From assembly GCA_038251315.1 (NCBI GenBank), contig JBBSBK010000124.1, positions 1-8,028 of the forward strand: a stretch of 8,028 nucleotides of DNA, in the 5' to 3' direction. A program made the translations under genes and the position numbers. Shown here piece by piece: positions 6,267 through 8,028 of the stretch. This DNA comes from JBBKXP01 sp038251315 (lineage in GTDB: Bacteria; Pseudomonadota; Alphaproteobacteria; Rhodobacterales; Rhodobacteraceae). The notes under the pieces are model-generated. The model did no database searches. It worked only from the letters and a program-made list of their open reading frames with translations, and had not been told where the DNA came from. Each line of letters starts with the position of its first letter. Within the stretch, counting starts at the first letter, position 1.

Positions 6267-7459
6267 TCCTTCAACCCCGAACTGCGTTGCAGCATCCAGT
6301 CGACCACGAAATTGACGGCGACGGTCAGCACCGCGATGGCCCCTGCGGCCAGCAAGGGCGCAGCAGCGACGCGCGGCGCAAAAGCGGCAAAGTTGATGAA
6401 ATCCTTCAGGTCGGAGACCATCGTCCCCCAGTCGGCCAAGGGCGGCTGGATGCCGACGCCAAGGAACGACAGCGATGCGATGGTCAGGAATACGAAACAG
6501 AACCGCAGCCCGAATTCGGCCAAAAGCGGGGCGGTGGCGTTGGGCAAGATTTCCTTGAAGACTAGGTATCCCAGCCCCTCGCCGCGCAGTTTTGCGGCCT
6601 CGATATAATCCATCACGACGATGTTCTGGCCCACGGCGCGAGCAAGGCGGAAGACCCGCGTGCTGTCGATCAGGGCGATGATCAGAACCATATAAAGGGT
6701 CAGTAGCCACTTATCGCCACCCGCCCAAACCGAAGCGATGGTCATCAGCAGCAGCGCAAAAATCAGCGACGGAATCGCCATCAGCACATCGACCGCGCGG
6801 CTAAGGAGTTGATCCAGCCACCCGCCTAGCGTCGCCGCCAGAAACCCCAGCGACGCGCCCAGAAAGAACGCCAGACACGTCGTCGCAAAGGCAATGCCAA
6901 CGGTATTCTGCGCCCCGTAAATGAGCCGCGACAGGATATCCCGGCCAATCTGATCGGTCCCCAACGGATAGGCCGGATCGCCGCCCAGTTCGACGATGCC
7001 ACCAGGCACGACGTTGGCGGCCCCCAGAATCTGTTCCTGCCCATAGGGCGCAATGGCCCCGGCAAAAATGGCAAGGATCGCGTAGATGATGATCGTCAGC
7101 ACCCCGAACGACGCGGTCAGCGGCATCGCCCGGAACAGCTTGCGACTGCCATGCGTCCCCACAGTGCGGCCCAAAAAGCGGAACAGGAAGGCGGCAATAG
7201 CTGCAAGGATGACGAAATTGACCAGCACCCAGAAGAAGAAATAATCGTTCGCGATTGTCGGGTCAGCATTATACGACCGGACATACATGAACACAGCGGC
7301 GATCATCAAGAACGCAGCCAGCGCATAACCAAAAGCCACGCCAAACGGCATGTCGCGGAAATAAGGTTTGCCCGTCGCCGCCTGCCCACCAGCGCGAAAC
7401 GCCCAACCGAGTGCAGCCGCCCCGGCCAAAACCGCAATGATCCACATCCACCACGTCAT
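6263..7459 (-). CDS. ABC importer inner-membrane permease, DppC type, with N-terminal membrane extension
   Basis: This 398-residue inner-membrane subunit helps form the translocation channel. The canonical DppC part starts near residue 108 with the helix LTASFGVLTIIIYAILAIFA (114-133). It continues with LGTDQIGRDILSRLIYGA (166-183), several membrane helices, and the EAA loop at 285-312 (YIEAAKLRG, then ILPNATAPL), which contacts the ATPase. The first 107 residues are extra. They hold three hydrophobic segments, at about 3-22, 41-62 and 73-95, that the usual DppC/OppC proteins of about 280-300 residues lack. The ATG at 7459 overlaps the preceding permease stop (ATGA) and AAGG lies about 12 bases upstream, which supports this start and a real extension. 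The function of the extension is unknown. Confidence 0.93.
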   Translation of the reverse strand: MTWWMWIIAVLAGAAALGWAFRAGGQAATGKPYFRDMPFGVAFGYALAAFLMIAAVFMYVRSYNADPTIANDYFFFWVLVNFVILAAIAAFLFRFLGRTVGTHGSRKLFRAMPLTASFGVLTIIIYAILAIFAGAIAPYGQEQILGAANVVPGGIVELGGDPAYPLGTDQIGRDILSRLIYGAQNTVGIAFATTCLAFFLGASLGFLAATLGGWLDQLLSRAVDVLMAIPSLIFALLLMTIASVWAGGDKWLLTLYMVLIIALIDSTRVFRLARAVGQNIVVMDYIEAAKLRGEGLGYLVFKEILPNATAPLLAEFGLRFCFVFLTIASLSFLGVGIQPPLADWGTMVSDLKDFINFAAFAPRVAAAPLLAAGAIAVLTVAVNFVVDWMLQRSSGLKE

Positions 7460-8028
7460 TTCGGATGCCTTAACCGGGGGTTGGACAGGATCGACAGGAT
7501 ATCTGCCGTCAGATTCAGCAGGATATAGGCGGCGGCAAAGATCAGACAGCAGGCCTGCACCACGGGAATATCGCGGGTTTTCACCGCGTCCACGAACAAC
7601 TGCCCGATGCCGGGATAGACGAACACCACCTCGACCACGACGACCCCGGTGATGAGATAGGCAAGGTTCAGGGCGATGACGTTGATGATCGGCGCCAGTG
7701 CGTTGGGCAGGGCATGGCGGACGATGACGCGCATCGGCGACAGCCCCTTGAGCCGGGCCATTTCGATATAGGGGGACGCCAGCAGATTGATGATCGCCGC
7801 CCGTGTCATCCGCATCATATGGGCGATGACGACCAGCGTCAGAGTCAGCGCGGGCAACAGGGTTTTCTCCAGCCGGTCTCCGAATGACATGCCGTCATAG
7901 ATGTTGGACAGCGACGGCAGGATCGGGTTCAGCACCGCCAGAAACAGGATCAGGACATAGGCAAGGAAAAACTCGGGGCTGGAAATCGACGTCAGCGTGG
8001 TGACGTTGGCTACCCGGTCAAACACCGA
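7456..8028 (-). CDS. ABC importer inner-membrane permease, DppB type (N-terminal part beyond window)
   Basis: The C-terminal 190 residues of a binding-protein-dependent permease are visible. The frame is open through the right edge, so the true start lies outside; a GTG at 8025 is in frame but is internal. DppB/OppB proteins are usually about 305-340 residues, so roughly 115-150 are missing. Visible family features are SSPEFFLAYVLILFLAVLNP near the edge, the EAA loop YIEMARLKG with RHALPNALAPI, and the ending VFVYPGIGQLFVDAVKTRD with a last membrane helix. It pairs with the DppC-type subunit, whose ATG overlaps this stop codon by four bases, and is the furthest upstream gene of the operon seen here. 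Confidence 0.93.
   Translation of the reverse strand, partial: SVFDRVANVTTLTSISSPEFFLAYVLILFLAVLNPILPSLSNIYDGMSFGDRLEKTLLPALTLTLVVIAHMMRMTRAAIINLLASPYIEMARLKGLSPMRVIVRHALPNALAPIINVIALNLAYLITGVVVVEVVFVYPGIGQLFVDAVKTRDIPVVQACCLIFAAAYILLNLTADILSILSNPRLRHPK

Noticed and set aside
6267..6710. Upstream extension of the ATPase frame by 148 codons
   Set aside because: It overlaps the end of the permease gene in another frame, is Arg-rich and unlike any ABC domain. ATG 6266 gives a standard start with an ATGA overlap.

Overview
The window looks like an alphaproteobacterial chromosome segment, most likely Rhodobacterales. This is inferred from the GC-rich sequence, the style of the proteins and the gene order rimP-nusA-ylxR, in which the YlxR-type protein carries a fused L7Ae-like domain. 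All seven supported genes are on the minus strand, so transcription runs from high to low coordinates. No mobile element, CRISPR array, tRNA or rRNA was seen, and I found no sign of a novel multi-gene system. The unusual features are regulatory (the rimP leader and the nusA/ylxR junction) and architectural (an extended permease and a transporter operon with its binding protein last).

Right half (about 8028 to 3000): an ABC importer of the dipeptide/oligopeptide/nickel class, in the order permease B (its N-terminal part lies beyond the window), permease C with an unusual membrane extension of about 110 residues, one protein with two fused ATPase domains, then a Tat-exported periplasmic binding protein. 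The first three genes are joined by 4-base ATGA stop/start overlaps. The binding protein follows a 75-base gap and has its own strong ribosome binding site. A long intrinsic terminator with a GAAA tetraloop lies just after it. The substrate cannot be read from the sequence; peptides are the default guess.

Middle (2808 to 2999): a short non-coding stretch with the transporter terminator, a candidate sigma70-type promoter facing rimP, a possible leader hairpin, and a second intrinsic terminator that ends only 15 bases before the rimP ATG. Because it lies between any workable promoter and rimP, it probably acts as an attenuator of the rimP-nusA operon.

Left half (2807 to 1): rimP (30S maturation), nusA (transcription elongation, termination and antitermination) and ylxR (RNA-binding protein, 3' end cut off by the window edge). 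rimP and nusA overlap by one base. A perfect 10-bp hairpin covers the nusA stop codon and the upstream side of the ylxR start. In relatives this cluster continues into infB, which would be expected to the left of the window.
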